Source: Polaribacter batillariae (GTDB taxonomy: Bacteria; Bacteroidota; Bacteroidia; Flavobacteriales; Flavobacteriaceae). Taken from it: a stretch of 64,000 nucleotides of DNA. Both the position numbers and the translations under genes were made by a program. Each line of letters opens with the position of its first letter. Within the stretch, counting starts at the first letter, position 1. The stretch is taken from assembly GCF_017498485.1 (NCBI RefSeq), contig NZ_CP071795.1, positions 1,178,001-1,242,000 of the forward strand, given 5' to 3'. The notes below the pieces were generated by a model. That model saw only the letters and a list, made by a program, of their open reading frames with translations, was not told the origin of the DNA and ran no database searches. Below are positions 56,230 to 64,000 of the stretch, one piece after another.

Positions 56230-57081
56230 TTAATTTATGCCGTTTAAAATTTGTTTTATATAATTTGTATTTTCCATTTCGTTAAAAATTTCCGAGAAAT
56301 TATCTTGTTGCATTAACTCTTTAAAGTGTTGTAAATTGCTAATGTATTCTTCTAAGGTTTCTATAACGTTTTCTTTGTTTTGTTTAAAAATGGGTGCCCA
56401 CATGGCTGGCGAACTTTTTGCCAAACGAACTGTGGATGCAAATCCTGAACCTGCCATATCGAAAATATCGCGTTCGTTTTTTTCTTTATTGATTACTGTT
56501 TTTCCTAACATAAACGCACTTATGTGAGAAAGGTGCGAAACATACGCAATATGTTTGTCGTGCGAAACCGGATCCATGTAACGAATACGCATTCCAATGT
56601 CTGTAAAAAGTTGCAATGCTTTTTCTTGCAGCTTAAAAGTTGTTTTTTCTACTTCGCAGATAATATTCGTTTTTCCTTTATATAAGCCAGAAATCGCAGC
56701 TGTTGGCCCAGATTTTTCTGTTCCTGCTATTGGGTGACATGCTAAAAAATTGCGTCTTCTTATATGATGTTCAACAGATTTACAAATGGCTTCTTTTGTG
56801 GAACCTGCATCTATGACCAAGGTATTATCGGAAATTTTATCTAAAATTGTTGGTAGTAATTTTACAGTAGCATCTACTGGAATGGATACAATTACCAAAT
56901 CTGCATTTTCTAAATCGTCTAAGGTTGCTTTTTTGTCAATCAATTTTAACTCTAATGCTTTATTTAGCGTTCCGTCTTTTCTGCTAATTCCGTGTAAAAT
57001 AGCCTCTGGATTGTTTTTTTTGATATCAATTGCGAAACTTCCACCAATTAAACCAACTCCAATAAAAAATATATTTTTCAT
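56230..57081 (-). CDS. tyrA: Prephenate dehydrogenase
   Basis: 283 residues. The Rossmann motif IGVGLIGGSFAIDI opens the protein, and DAGSTKEAIC, FLACHPIAGTEKSGP and HIAYVSHLSHISAF are TyrA landmarks. There is no ACT domain, so feedback control must act elsewhere. It converts prephenate to 4-hydroxyphenylpyruvate for tyrosine. It lies between the aminotransferase and the DAHP synthase genes. Confidence 0.96.
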   Translation of the reverse strand: MKNIFFIGVGLIGGSFAIDIKKNNPEAILHGISRKDGTLNKALELKLIDKKATLDDLENADLVIVSIPVDATVKLLPTILDKISDNTLVIDAGSTKEAICKSVEHHIRRRNFLACHPIAGTEKSGPTAAISGLYKGKTNIICEVEKTTFKLQEKALQLFTDIGMRIRYMDPVSHDKHIAYVSHLSHISAFMLGKTVINKEKNERDIFDMAGSGFASTVRLAKSSPAMWAPIFKQNKENVIETLEEYISNLQHFKELMQQDNFSEIFNEMENTNYIKQILNGIN

Positions 57082-57101
57082 TTTTCTTTTCTACTTCTTA
57101 A

Positions 57102-57211
57102 AAGGTCTTTAAGACCTTGCAGGTGTTATTATATTTCCTGCAAATTCTTTAAAACGCAGGGATTATTTGTTATTATTTATTTATACCTACAAGGTTTTTG
57201 AAACCTTGTAG
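57102..57211. repeat. Two palindromic elements between tyrA and the aminotransferase
   Basis: AAGGTCTT-T-AAGACCTT (57102-57118) and CTACAAGGTTT / GAAACCTTGTAG (57187-57211). They interrupt the cluster and may lower read-through; a run of CTGCCAACTG-type short repeats follows at about 57225-57265. Confidence 0.7.
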
Positions 57212-57266
57212 AGAGTTTTACCACAAACTGACTGCCAACTGCCAACTGAAATACTGCCAACTTAAT

Positions 57267-58409
57267 TTAAAACCTACTAATCGCTTCTTTAATTACTTGA
57301 GATGTTACACATAAAGAAAATCGTATATATCCTTCGCCTTGAGAACCAAAAATAGTGCCTGGGGTTATAAAAATATCTTTATTGTATAAAACCGAATCTG
57401 TAATTTCTTCTGATTTTTTTCCTTCAGAAATTTTTGCCCAAACAAATAATCCTGTGGAGTTTTTATCATACACGCAGTCTAATTTATCTGCCAATTTCCA
57501 AATTAAATTTCTACGTTCTTCATAAATTTTATTTTGCTCTGTAAACCAAGCGTCTGTTAATTGCAAGGCTTCTATAGCTCCTTTTTGAATTCCGTAAAAC
57601 ATGCCAGAATCCATATTCGATTTTACTTTTAAAATCTCGTTAATGTATGTTGCCTTTCCTAAAACCATGCCAACTCGCCAACCAGCCATGTTAAAGGTTT
57701 TGCTTAAAGAGTTTAATTCTAAAGCAATGTCTTTTGCACCTTCGACTTGTAAAATACTTACAGGTTTATCGTTTAAAATAAAACTATAAGGATTGTCGTT
57801 TATAATTAAAATTTCGTGCTTTTTCCCAAATGCAATCAACTTTTTAAAAGTCTCTAAAGTTGCATTGGTTCCTGTTGGCATGTGCGGATAATTTACCCAC
57901 ATAATTTTTACTTCAGATAAATCTTGTTGCTCTAACTCTTCGAAATTTGGTTGCCAATTATTTGCTGCACTTAAATTGTAAAAAAGAGGCTCTGCACCTA
58001 CTAATTTTGTGACAGATGTATAAGTTGGATATCCTGGATTCGGAATTAAGACCTTATCGCCTTCATTTAAAAAAGCCATAGAAATGTGCATAATTCCTTC
58101 TTTACTGCCCATTAATGGTAAAACTTCATTTTCTGGGTTTGAATCTACAGAAAACTTGTTTTTATAAAAGTTGGAAATTGCATTTCTTAATTCTGGTAAC
58201 CCTTGGTACGATTGATATTTGTGTGCAGAAGCTTCTCCTAAACTTCCTTGAATGGCATTTAAAACTTGTGCAGGAGGTTGTAAATCTGGTGAGCCTATAC
58301 CCATGTTTATAATTGGTTTTCCAGCGGCTGCTAAACCTCTTACTTCTCTTAGTTTTTTAGAGAAATAGTATTCTTGAACGGTGTCTAATCTTTTTGCAGG
58401 TTGTATCAT
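57267..58409 (-). CDS. PLP-dependent aminotransferase (aromatic/aspartate type)
   Basis: 380 residues, fold-type I aminotransferase. Features are INMGIGSPDLQPP, YQSYQGLPELR, the NPGYPTY and IINDNPYSFIL segments and the PLP Lys in LNSLSKTFNMAGWRVG. Placed between pheA and tyrA, it most likely transaminates phenylpyruvate and 4-hydroxyphenylpyruvate (or prephenate); the specificity is inferred from context. Confidence 0.93.
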   Translation of the reverse strand: MIQPAKRLDTVQEYYFSKKLREVRGLAAAGKPIINMGIGSPDLQPPAQVLNAIQGSLGEASAHKYQSYQGLPELRNAISNFYKNKFSVDSNPENEVLPLMGSKEGIMHISMAFLNEGDKVLIPNPGYPTYTSVTKLVGAEPLFYNLSAANNWQPNFEELEQQDLSEVKIMWVNYPHMPTGTNATLETFKKLIAFGKKHEILIINDNPYSFILNDKPVSILQVEGAKDIALELNSLSKTFNMAGWRVGMVLGKATYINEILKVKSNMDSGMFYGIQKGAIEALQLTDAWFTEQNKIYEERRNLIWKLADKLDCVYDKNSTGLFVWAKISEGKKSEEITDSVLYNKDIFITPGTIFGSQGEGYIRFSLCVTSQVIKEAISRF

Positions 58410-58567
58410 AATTTATGCTATACAAAAGTTATTTAATTTGTTATTTCGAAAGAAACGCAGTGAAATTGAGAAATCTAAAACATTGAATGGAAATGAAGAG
58501 ATTTTTCGGCTCCATTGCATTTCGCTCAAAAGGACATTGTTTTGAACTTTGTAAATATTATTGTACA
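58410..58567. repeat. Spacer with a diverged TCATTTCGA-type repeat
   Basis: Contains TTATTTCGAAAGAAACGCAG, TGAGAAATCT and a matching GAGATTTTTC...CATTTCGCTC, a degenerate relative of the 13079-13156 element, between pheA and the aminotransferase gene. Confidence 0.5.
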
Positions 58568-59392
58568 TTATTTTCTTCCGTTTTTATAAGTTCCTAATAT
58601 TTTAAACTCTTCTGCCATTATTTTTACAATTGCTGTTGCTTTTTCGTACTCTTTATAATCGTCGAAAGTAACATCTACAAAGAAAGAATATTTCCAAGGT
58701 GTTTCTATCACTGGCAAAGATTGAATTTTAGTTAAGTTCATTTTACAATCACTCAACACATTTAAAATGGTTGCCAAACTGCCTCTTTTATGATTTAATT
58801 GAAATTTAAAAGAGGCTTTGTTTACTTCTTCATTAATTGTTGGTTCCTCGGTTTGTACAATTACAAATCTTGTAGAATTGTCTTTTATCGTCTGAATTTC
58901 ATCTTCGATAATTTCTAAATTGAAAATTTCTGCCGCAATTTTTGGTGCAATGGCCGCAATTCCTTTTAAATTTTCTTTTGATATTCTTTTGGCTACTTCT
59001 GCAGTATCTACATCTTCTACCAGCTTAATATGAGGGTAATTTCTAAAAAACTCCTTGCATTGTAATAATGCCATTGGATGCGACCAAACCTCTTTTATAT
59101 CTTTAATCGTTTGATTTTCTAAACACATTAAATGATGATGAATATTCAAATATTCTTCTCCTATTATATGCAAATTGTTATTATCTATTAACGCATAATT
59201 AGGAATTATAGAACCTGCAATGGTATTTTCTAGAGCCATTACTCCTAAACTCGCTGTTTTATCCAACAAGCTATCCACCAACACATCAAAAGACATGCAT
59301 TCTTTTAGTTGAATATCGTTTCCATAAAAATCGCGTGCGACTTTATGATGGTTTGAGCCTTCTGCTCCTTGGATGGCGATTGTTTTTCTCAT
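58568..59392 (-). CDS. pheA: Prephenate dehydratase
   Basis: 274 residues. The catalytic domain carries LGVMALENTIAGSI and the TRF motif (DNSTRFVIV). A C-terminal ACT domain follows (KRGSLATILNVLSD). Where many PheA proteins have the Phe-binding ESRP motif, this one reads IQSLP, so allosteric inhibition by Phe may be altered. It makes phenylpyruvate from prephenate. It is the first structural gene behind a Phe/Tyr attenuator. Confidence 0.95.
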   Translation of the reverse strand: MRKTIAIQGAEGSNHHKVARDFYGNDIQLKECMSFDVLVDSLLDKTASLGVMALENTIAGSIIPNYALIDNNNLHIIGEEYLNIHHHLMCLENQTIKDIKEVWSHPMALLQCKEFFRNYPHIKLVEDVDTAEVAKRISKENLKGIAAIAPKIAAEIFNLEIIEDEIQTIKDNSTRFVIVQTEEPTINEEVNKASFKFQLNHKRGSLATILNVLSDCKMNLTKIQSLPVIETPWKYSFFVDVTFDDYKEYEKATAIVKIMAEEFKILGTYKNGRK

Positions 59393-59414
59393 TTATTTGT
59401 GATAAAAAAATATC

Positions 59415-59445
59415 AAAAAAAAAGCCTCGAAGTAAATTCGAGACT
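59415..59445 (-). terminator. Attenuator terminator in the pheA leader
   Basis: Minus-strand stem AGTCTCGAA / TTCGAGGCT (9 pairs, one T-G) with a 5-nt loop, followed by a run of nine T. It lies between the leader peptide and pheA. Its left arm overlaps the antiterminator arm at 59440-59447. Confidence 0.9.
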
Positions 59446-59488
59446 TTATATATATTTTATGCTTCTTAACAACATGATACAAAGTCTC
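59440..59488 (-). promoter_or_regulatory. Antiterminator pairing of the pheA attenuator
   Basis: GAGACTTT (59481-59488), which overlaps the leader stop codon, is perfectly complementary to AAAGTCTC (59440-59447). Pairing would remove the left arm of the terminator. Confidence 0.8.
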
Positions 59489-59546
59489 ACCTCTTACTAA
59501 AAAAGTAAAAGTAAAAATAGAAACGTGTAAAATTGTTGTGTAACAT
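59487..59546 (-). CDS. Phe/Tyr-rich leader peptide of the aromatic operon
   Basis: A 19-residue open frame, MLHNNFTRFYFYFYFFSKR, with six Phe and three Tyr codons, nearly all consecutive. It starts about 24 nt after the promoter -7 box and ends at TGA 59487-59489, directly at the antiterminator arm. By analogy with pheL of enterobacteria, slow decoding when charged tRNA-Phe or tRNA-Tyr is scarce would favour the antiterminator and let transcription reach pheA. The arrangement is seen directly; the mechanism is inferred. Confidence 0.88.
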   Translation of the reverse strand: MLHNNFTRFYFYFYFFSKR

Positions 59547-59569
59547 TTTGTGCTCTTTGTTTTGCGTGA

Positions 59570-59599
59570 CAAATCTAAAGATTAAATTTAGATAAACAA
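59570..59599 (-). promoter_or_regulatory. Promoter of the aromatic operon leader
   Basis: Minus-strand TTG (59597-59599), 19 nt, TAGATTTG (59570-59577), a full match to the Bacteroidota consensus. Confidence 0.85.
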
Positions 59600-59789
59600 A
59601 TAATATTATATTTTTTTCAACAAAATTTAAATATCACTAAAAATAGTGTTATAAAGTTATTCCATTTTATGAATTTCTTTACAAATACGAGAACTAATAA
59701 TATATTTAAAAAAATAAAAAAGTTAAAATATAAGTTTACAACTTAAATTACTCTGATAATCAACATAAAAAATAATTAAATCGCATACC

Positions 59790-60870
59790 TAGATTCAAAT
59801 GCTAGTGCAAGTTTTTGATAGGATTTTCCTACGGGTTTTACCCCGTTAGGAAAAGTCCAAAAAAAGTCAAAGATTTGTGATATGAACTACAAACAATTAA
59901 CTTTCGAACAAAGGTACTCAATAGAATTAATGCTTAAGGCAAAAATTAGTAAAAAAGAGATTATTAAATCACTTTGTATTAATGAAAGTACTTTTTATAG
60001 AGAATTGAAAAGGAACTCAAAACCTAGGACTTATAGTGCTAAACACGCACAAAAATTAGCTGATGAGCGTAAAAAAGAAGGCCATTATAAGACTATTTTT
60101 TCAACGGAAATGAAAAAAATAATCAAAGAAAAAATGATTAAATTTCAATGGTCTCCAGAACAGATAGTTGGTTGGTGTAAACTTAAAGCAATACAGATGG
60201 TCTCTCACGAGCGAATTTACCAATATGTTTGGCAAGATAAAAGACAAGGAGGATTGCTTTATAAAGAACTACGAACAGGTCAAAAAAAATATAAAAAAAG
60301 GTATGGAAGTAAATCCAATAGAGGACAAATACCCGATAAAGTGTCTATAGAAAAACGTCCAAAAATTGTAGAACTCAAAGAAAGAGTAGGTGATTTAGAA
60401 TCTGATTTAATTATAGGAAAAGACCATAAAGGAGCTTTATTAACCATTGTAGATCGCTATTCTAGTTTTTTATGGATTGAAAATGTGACAGGAAAAAAAG
60501 CAGATATGATTACAAAAATGACTATAAACACTTTAGCACCACATAAAAAATGGGTTCGAACAATTACCAATGATAATGGAAAAGAGTTTGCAGGACATAA
60601 AAAAATAGCAGAAAAATTAAATTGTGATGTCTATTTTGCTCACCCTTATAGCTCTTGGGAACGTGGACTTAACGAGTATACGAACAAACTTATCAGACAA
60701 TATTTCCCAAAAAATGAACACTTGGATAATGTCAAACAAAAGGATATTTTTGAAACGGTAAACAAACTCAATAATAGACCAAGAAAAAAGTTAGGATACA
60801 GAACCCCTAAAGAGGTTTTTTATCAATTTATTAACCAAAATCAAAAACTTGCACTTGGTACTTGAATCTA
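59790..60870 (+). mobile_element. IS30-family insertion sequence (about 1081 bp)
   Basis: Imperfect terminal inverted repeats of about 28 bp: left TAGATTCAAATGCTAGTGCA, right (complement) TAGATTCAAGTACCAAGTGC, both continuing AAGTTTTTGAT. No convincing target duplication is seen. A hairpin TTTTCCTA-CGGG / CCCG-TTAGGAAAA (about 59823-59855) lies between the left end and the transposase start. It separates the aromatic operon promoter from rpsO. Confidence 0.88.
59882..60865 (+). CDS. IS30-family transposase
   Basis: 327 residues and apparently intact. An N-terminal helix-turn-helix (LTFEQRYSIELMLKAKISKK, INESTFYRELKRN) precedes the DDE core: LESDLIIGKDHKGALLTIVD, TITNDNGKEFAGHK and SSWERGLNEYTNKLIRQYFP with the catalytic Glu. 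Typical of IS30 elements in Bacteroidota. Confidence 0.96.
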   Translation: MNYKQLTFEQRYSIELMLKAKISKKEIIKSLCINESTFYRELKRNSKPRTYSAKHAQKLADERKKEGHYKTIFSTEMKKIIKEKMIKFQWSPEQIVGWCKLKAIQMVSHERIYQYVWQDKRQGGLLYKELRTGQKKYKKRYGSKSNRGQIPDKVSIEKRPKIVELKERVGDLESDLIIGKDHKGALLTIVDRYSSFLWIENVTGKKADMITKMTINTLAPHKKWVRTITNDNGKEFAGHKKIAEKLNCDVYFAHPYSSWERGLNEYTNKLIRQYFPKNEHLDNVKQKDIFETVNKLNNRPRKKLGYRTPKEVFYQFINQNQKLALGT

Positions 60871-60919
60871 CGATATAAAATACCTCTTTTAAAAAACTAT
60901 TTAATCGAAAAAATAATAG

Positions 60920-60927
60920 TACATTTG
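60920..60927 (+). promoter_or_regulatory. -7 box for rpsO
   Basis: TACATTTG, an exact match 59 nt before the rpsO ATG and 50 nt after the IS30 end, so the IS did not remove it. No clear -33 TTG. Confidence 0.55.
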
Positions 60928-60985
60928 CAACCTCAATGAAAAAAATTTCGTTGAAATACATAAAAATCATTTAAATAATATTGGC

Positions 60986-61255
60986 ATGTACTTAACAAAA
61001 GAAGTAAAAGAAAGCATCTTCGAAAAACACGGTAAAGGAAAAAACGATACAGGTACTTCAGAAGGGCAAATTGCATTGTTCACACACAGAATCAATCACT
61101 TAACAGAGCATTTAAAAAGAAATCGTAAAGATTTTAACACAGAACGTTCGTTAGTAAGAATGGTTGGTAAGCGTAGAAGTTTATTAGACTATCTTAAGAA
61201 AAAAGATATTGAAAGATATCGTGCAATTATTAAAGAATTAGGAATTAGAAAATAA
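60986..61255 (+). CDS. rpsO: 30S ribosomal protein S15
   Basis: 89 residues, the standard length. It includes DTGTSEGQIALFTHRINHLT, EHLKRNRKDFNTERSL and VGKRRSLLDYLKKKDIERY. It binds 16S rRNA early in 30S assembly. The neighbouring pnp is the common order (rpsO-pnp) in many bacteria, although here a terminator lies between them. Confidence 0.98.
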   Translation: MYLTKEVKESIFEKHGKGKNDTGTSEGQIALFTHRINHLTEHLKRNRKDFNTERSLVRMVGKRRSLLDYLKKKDIERYRAIIKELGIRK

Positions 61256-61262
61256 TTCTTAC

Positions 61263-61298
61263 AAAAAAAGAGGTACTATAAACGTGCCTCTTTTTTTT
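61263..61298 (+). terminator. rpsO terminator
   Basis: AAAAAAGAGG-T-AC / GT-G-CCTCTTTTTT with a 7-nt loop and a T8 run, 8 nt after the stop. Confidence 0.85.
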
Positions 61299-61368
61299 CT
61301 TTTGGCTACCACCGAAAGAGATTTAAAATAAATATTCTCTGCTTAACAAACAGATTTTATATAAAAAA

Positions 61369-61393
61369 TCGAAAATACCAACAATATTTTCGA
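61369..61393 (+). promoter_or_regulatory. Hairpin in the pnp leader
   Basis: TCGAAAATA-N7-TATTTTCGA is a 9-bp perfect stem 75 nt upstream of the pnp ATG. In E. coli the pnp leader hairpin is an RNase III/PNPase autoregulation site; a similar role here is only a suggestion. Confidence 0.4.
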
Positions 61394-61467
61394 ATTTCCA
61401 TTGGAAAAAACACACAACAACCAAAACAACACAACAACAAACAAATTAAAAATTAGAATTAAATTTT

Positions 61468-63699
61468 ATGATTCCAAAAGTATTTAAAGAGGTTATAGAC
61501 CTTGGAGATGGAAGAACCATCTCGTTAGAAACCGGTAAATTAGCGAAACAAGCACACGGTTCTGTTGTTGTTCAAATGGGTAAAGCAATGTTATTATGTA
61601 CAGTAGTTTCTAACTACAAACAAAGTGATGTTGATTTTTTACCACTTACAGTAGATTATAGAGAAAAATTTGCGGCTGCAGGTCGTTATCCTGGAGGTTT
61701 CTTTAAAAGAGAAGCAAGACCAAGTGATGGTGAAGTACTAACAATGCGTTTAGTAGATCGTGTTTTACGCCCATTATTTCCAAAAGATTACCACGCAGAA
61801 ACACAAGTAATGGTTCAGTTAATGTCTCATGACGAAGATGTAATGCCAGATGCTTTAGCAGGTTTAGCAGCATCTACAGCAATACAATTATCAGACATTC
61901 CTTTTGAAACTCCAATTTCTGAAGCACGCGTTGCCAGAGTAAATGGAGAATTTGTAATTAACCCTACAAGAGCACAATTAGAAACATCTGATATTGATAT
62001 GATGATTGGTGCTTCTGCAGATTCTGTAATGATGGTAGAAGGCGAAATGGATGAAATTTCTGAAGAAGAAATGGCAGAAGCAATTAAATTTGCACACGAA
62101 GCCATTAAGGTACAATGTGCTGCACAAGTTCGTTTGGCAGAAGCTTTTGGGAAAAAAGAAACCCGTGAGTACGAACCAGAAAGAGAAGATGAAGATTTAG
62201 CTAAAAAAATCGAAGATTTAGCATACGATAAATGTTATGCAATTGCAAAACAAGGAACTTCTAAAGCAGAGCGATCTGCAGCTTTTGAAGAAGTAAAAGA
62301 AGAAATTTTAGCGACTTTTACCGAAGAAGAATTAGAAGACTTTGGTGGTTTAGTTGGAAAATACTTTAATAAGGCACAAAAAAAAGCGGTTAGAGAATTA
62401 ACTTTAGCAGAAGGTTTGCGTTTAGACGGTCGTAAAACCACTGATATTCGACCAATTTGGTGCGAAGTAGATTACTTACCATCAACTCATGGTTCATCAA
62501 TTTTTACTCGTGGAGAAACACAAGCATTAGCAACTGTAACCTTAGGTACTTCTAGAGAAGCAAACCAAATAGATATGGCTTCTTACGAAGGCGAAGAAAC
62601 ATTCTATTTACACTATAACTTTCCTCCATTTTGTACAGGAGAAGCAAGACCCCTAAGAGGCACCTCTCGTAGAGAAGTTGGTCATGGAAACTTGGCTCAA
62701 AGAGCTTTAAAAGGAATGATTCCTGCAGATTGCCCATATACAGTAAGAGTCGTTTCCGAAGTTTTAGAATCTAATGGTTCTTCTTCTATGGCTACGGTTT
62801 GTTCTGGTACCATGGCATTAATGGATGCTGGTGTACAATTAAAAAAACCCGTTTCTGGTATTGCAATGGGATTAATTTCTGATGGAGAACGTTACGCAGT
62901 TTTATCTGATATTTTAGGAGATGAAGATCATTTAGGTGATATGGACTTTAAAGTAACTGGAACTGCTGACGGAATTACAGCTTGCCAAATGGATATTAAA
63001 GTAAAAGGACTTTCTTACGAGATTTTAGTGAACGCACTAAAACAAGCAAGAGATGGTCGTTTGCATATTTTAGAGAAGCTTACAGATACAATTGCAACAC
63101 CAAATGCAGAAGTGAAAGCACACGCTCCTAAAATGATTACAAGAAGAATTCCTAATGATATGATTGGTGCATTTATTGGACCCGGAGGAAAACATATCCA
63201 AGAATTACAAAAAGAAACTGGAACTACTATTGTAATTACAGAAGATGCCACTACCGAAGAAGGAATTATCGAAATCTTAGGCACAAAACCAGAAGGAATT
63301 GAACAAGTAATTGCTAGAATCGATTCGATGCTATTTAAACCACAAGTTGGTAGCGTTTACGAAGTAAAAGTAATTAAAATGTTAGATTTTGGTGCAGTGG
63401 TAGAATATGTTGAAGCACCAGGAAACGAAGTTTTATTGCACGTTTCCGAATTGGCTTGGGAACGTACAGAAAACGTTTCTGACGTTGTAAACATGGGAGA
63501 TGTTTTTGATGTAAAGTACTTTGGTTTAGACCCAAGAACGCGTAAAGAAAAAGTTTCTCGAAAAGCATTACTACCAAAACCAGAAGGTTATGTAACAAGA
63601 CCACCAAGAGACAACAATCGTTCTGGCGGAAGAGATAATCGCGGACGTGACAACAGACGTGAAGACAGAAAACCAAGAGCACCAAGAAAAGAAGATTAA
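61468..63699 (+). CDS. pnp: Polyribonucleotide nucleotidyltransferase
   Basis: 743 residues: two RNase PH domains ([39 protein letters not shown] with [18 protein letters not shown] and [19 protein letters not shown]), a KH domain ([20 protein letters not shown]) and an S1 domain ([20 protein letters not shown]). The tail is Arg/Gly/Asp-rich ([17 protein letters not shown]), a flexible RNA-contacting end. It degrades RNA phosphorolytically from the 3' end. Confidence 0.98.
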   Translation: MIPKVFKEVIDLGDGRTISLETGKLAKQAHGSVVVQMGKAMLLCTVVSNYKQSDVDFLPLTVDYREKFAAAGRYPGGFFKREARPSDGEVLTMRLVDRVLRPLFPKDYHAETQVMVQLMSHDEDVMPDALAGLAASTAIQLSDIPFETPISEARVARVNGEFVINPTRAQLETSDIDMMIGASADSVMMVEGEMDEISEEEMAEAIKFAHEAIKVQCAAQVRLAEAFGKKETREYEPEREDEDLAKKIEDLAYDKCYAIAKQGTSKAERSAAFEEVKEEILATFTEEELEDFGGLVGKYFNKAQKKAVRELTLAEGLRLDGRKTTDIRPIWCEVDYLPSTHGSSIFTRGETQALATVTLGTSREANQIDMASYEGEETFYLHYNFPPFCTGEARPLRGTSRREVGHGNLAQRALKGMIPADCPYTVRVVSEVLESNGSSSMATVCSGTMALMDAGVQLKKPVSGIAMGLISDGERYAVLSDILGDEDHLGDMDFKVTGTADGITACQMDIKVKGLSYEILVNALKQARDGRLHILEKLTDTIATPNAEVKAHAPKMITRRIPNDMIGAFIGPGGKHIQELQKETGTTIVITEDATTEEGIIEILGTKPEGIEQVIARIDSMLFKPQVGSVYEVKVIKMLDFGAVVEYVEAPGNEVLLHVSELAWERTENVSDVVNMGDVFDVKYFGLDPRTRKEKVSRKALLPKPEGYVTRPPRDNNRSGGRDNRGRDNRREDRKPRAPRKED

Positions 63700-63739
63700 T
63701 TTTTTTACTGAATTTTTTTCAGTATTTTAAATCGATATT

Positions 63740-63772
63740 AAAAATCGCTAATTAATTTTAGCGATTTTTTGC
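63740..63772 (+). terminator. pnp terminator
   Basis: AAAAATCGCTAA / TTAGCGATTTTTT with a short AT loop, 41 nt after the stop. Confidence 0.85.
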
Positions 63773-63819
63773 GTTTATAAGCTTTTTGTAAAATGCTTTT
63801 ATTTTCTTTGTAACTCTTT

Positions 63820-64000
63820 ATGAAAATACAACATCATACATATTTATCTTTAGGAACAAACCAAGGAAACAAGTTAGAGAACCTCCAAAAAGCAATTTAT
63901 TTAATTGCAAACCAAATTGGCGATGTTCAAAAAATATCTTCTATTTACAAAACACCTGCTTGGGGTTTTAAAGGCGATGATTTTTACAATATATGTCTTT
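63820..64000 (+). CDS. folK: HPPK (folate biosynthesis), truncated by the window edge
   Basis: The first 60 residues are visible: HTYLSLGTNQGNKLENLQKA and SSIYKTPAWGFKGDDFYNIC match the start of 6-hydroxymethyl-7,8-dihydropterin pyrophosphokinase (LSLGTNxG and the YxTxAWG motif). The 3' part lies outside the window. Confidence 0.92.
   Translation, partial: MKIQHHTYLSLGTNQGNKLENLQKAIYLIANQIGDVQKISSIYKTPAWGFKGDDFYNICL

Noticed and set aside
59546..59599. Riboswitch in the pheA leader
   Set aside because: The Phe/Tyr leader peptide with competing stems explains the region; no known aptamer pattern is visible.
59780..60875. Target-site duplication of the IS30 element
   Set aside because: The flanks (CATACC and CGATAT) do not match; no duplication can be supported.

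Overview
The window is AT-rich and has the gene content of a marine flavobacterium (Bacteroidota, probably the Polaribacter/Tenacibaculum group). The indicators are a complete Na+-pumping NADH:quinone reductase operon plus NhaC, a type IX secretion plug protein and a large T9SS-sorted metalloprotease. A short 287-residue RpoD and many promoters of the Bacteroidota type (TTG, 17-23 nt, TAnnTTTG) agree with this. The taxonomic call is inferred from gene families and was not searched.

Layout. 1-5 kb: sigma-54 activator (cut by the window edge), lptE, a frameshifted TPR gene overlapping secG, groES-groEL. 5-13 kb: an orphan small protein, glyQS, comF, a lipoprotein, an outer-membrane barrel gene whose 3' end is duplicated, an ECF sigma factor and rpoD. 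13-19 kb: rpe (1-nt frameshift), a DnaQ/GIY-YIG nuclease gene split by an IS982 element, a CBS protein, tRNA-Arg, a YqeY protein, a retropepsin-like protease. 19-26 kb: a small Cys-containing protein, a decayed IS, nqrABCDEF. 26-41 kb: T9SS plug, apaG, a DUF3667 protein with no ordinary start codon, NRDE protein, pruA, T9SS metalloprotease, lipB, ndpA, a lipoprotein hydrolase, rnhB, a putative porin. 41-54 kb: a broken small protein, PAP2 phosphatase, GNAT remnant, a six-copy 227-bp tandem array, nhaC, a YdjM-like protein, CPCC protein, marC, a Met gamma-lyase-like enzyme with a divergent Lrp regulator, CPBP protease, YceI, tcdA, tatD, dtd, rsgA. 55-64 kb: the aromatic amino-acid cluster pheA-aminotransferase-tyrA-aroG/CM, an IS30 element, rpsO, pnp and the start of folK.

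Most noteworthy. (1) A Phe/Tyr-rich leader peptide, an antiterminator and a terminator between a good promoter and pheA form a textbook ribosome-mediated attenuator. (2) The tandem array at 42.56-43.88 kb consists of 227-bp units, each carrying a 13-bp inverted repeat around a GC-richer core that folds into four small hairpins; its function is unknown to me. (3) Two MITE-like families (three copies each), two families of palindromic or structured intergenic elements, and several insertions that altered genes show active small-repeat turnover.

Three genes (TPR gene, rpe, small membrane protein) carry single-base indels in homopolymer runs. These are either read errors or true frameshifts; the sequence alone cannot decide.
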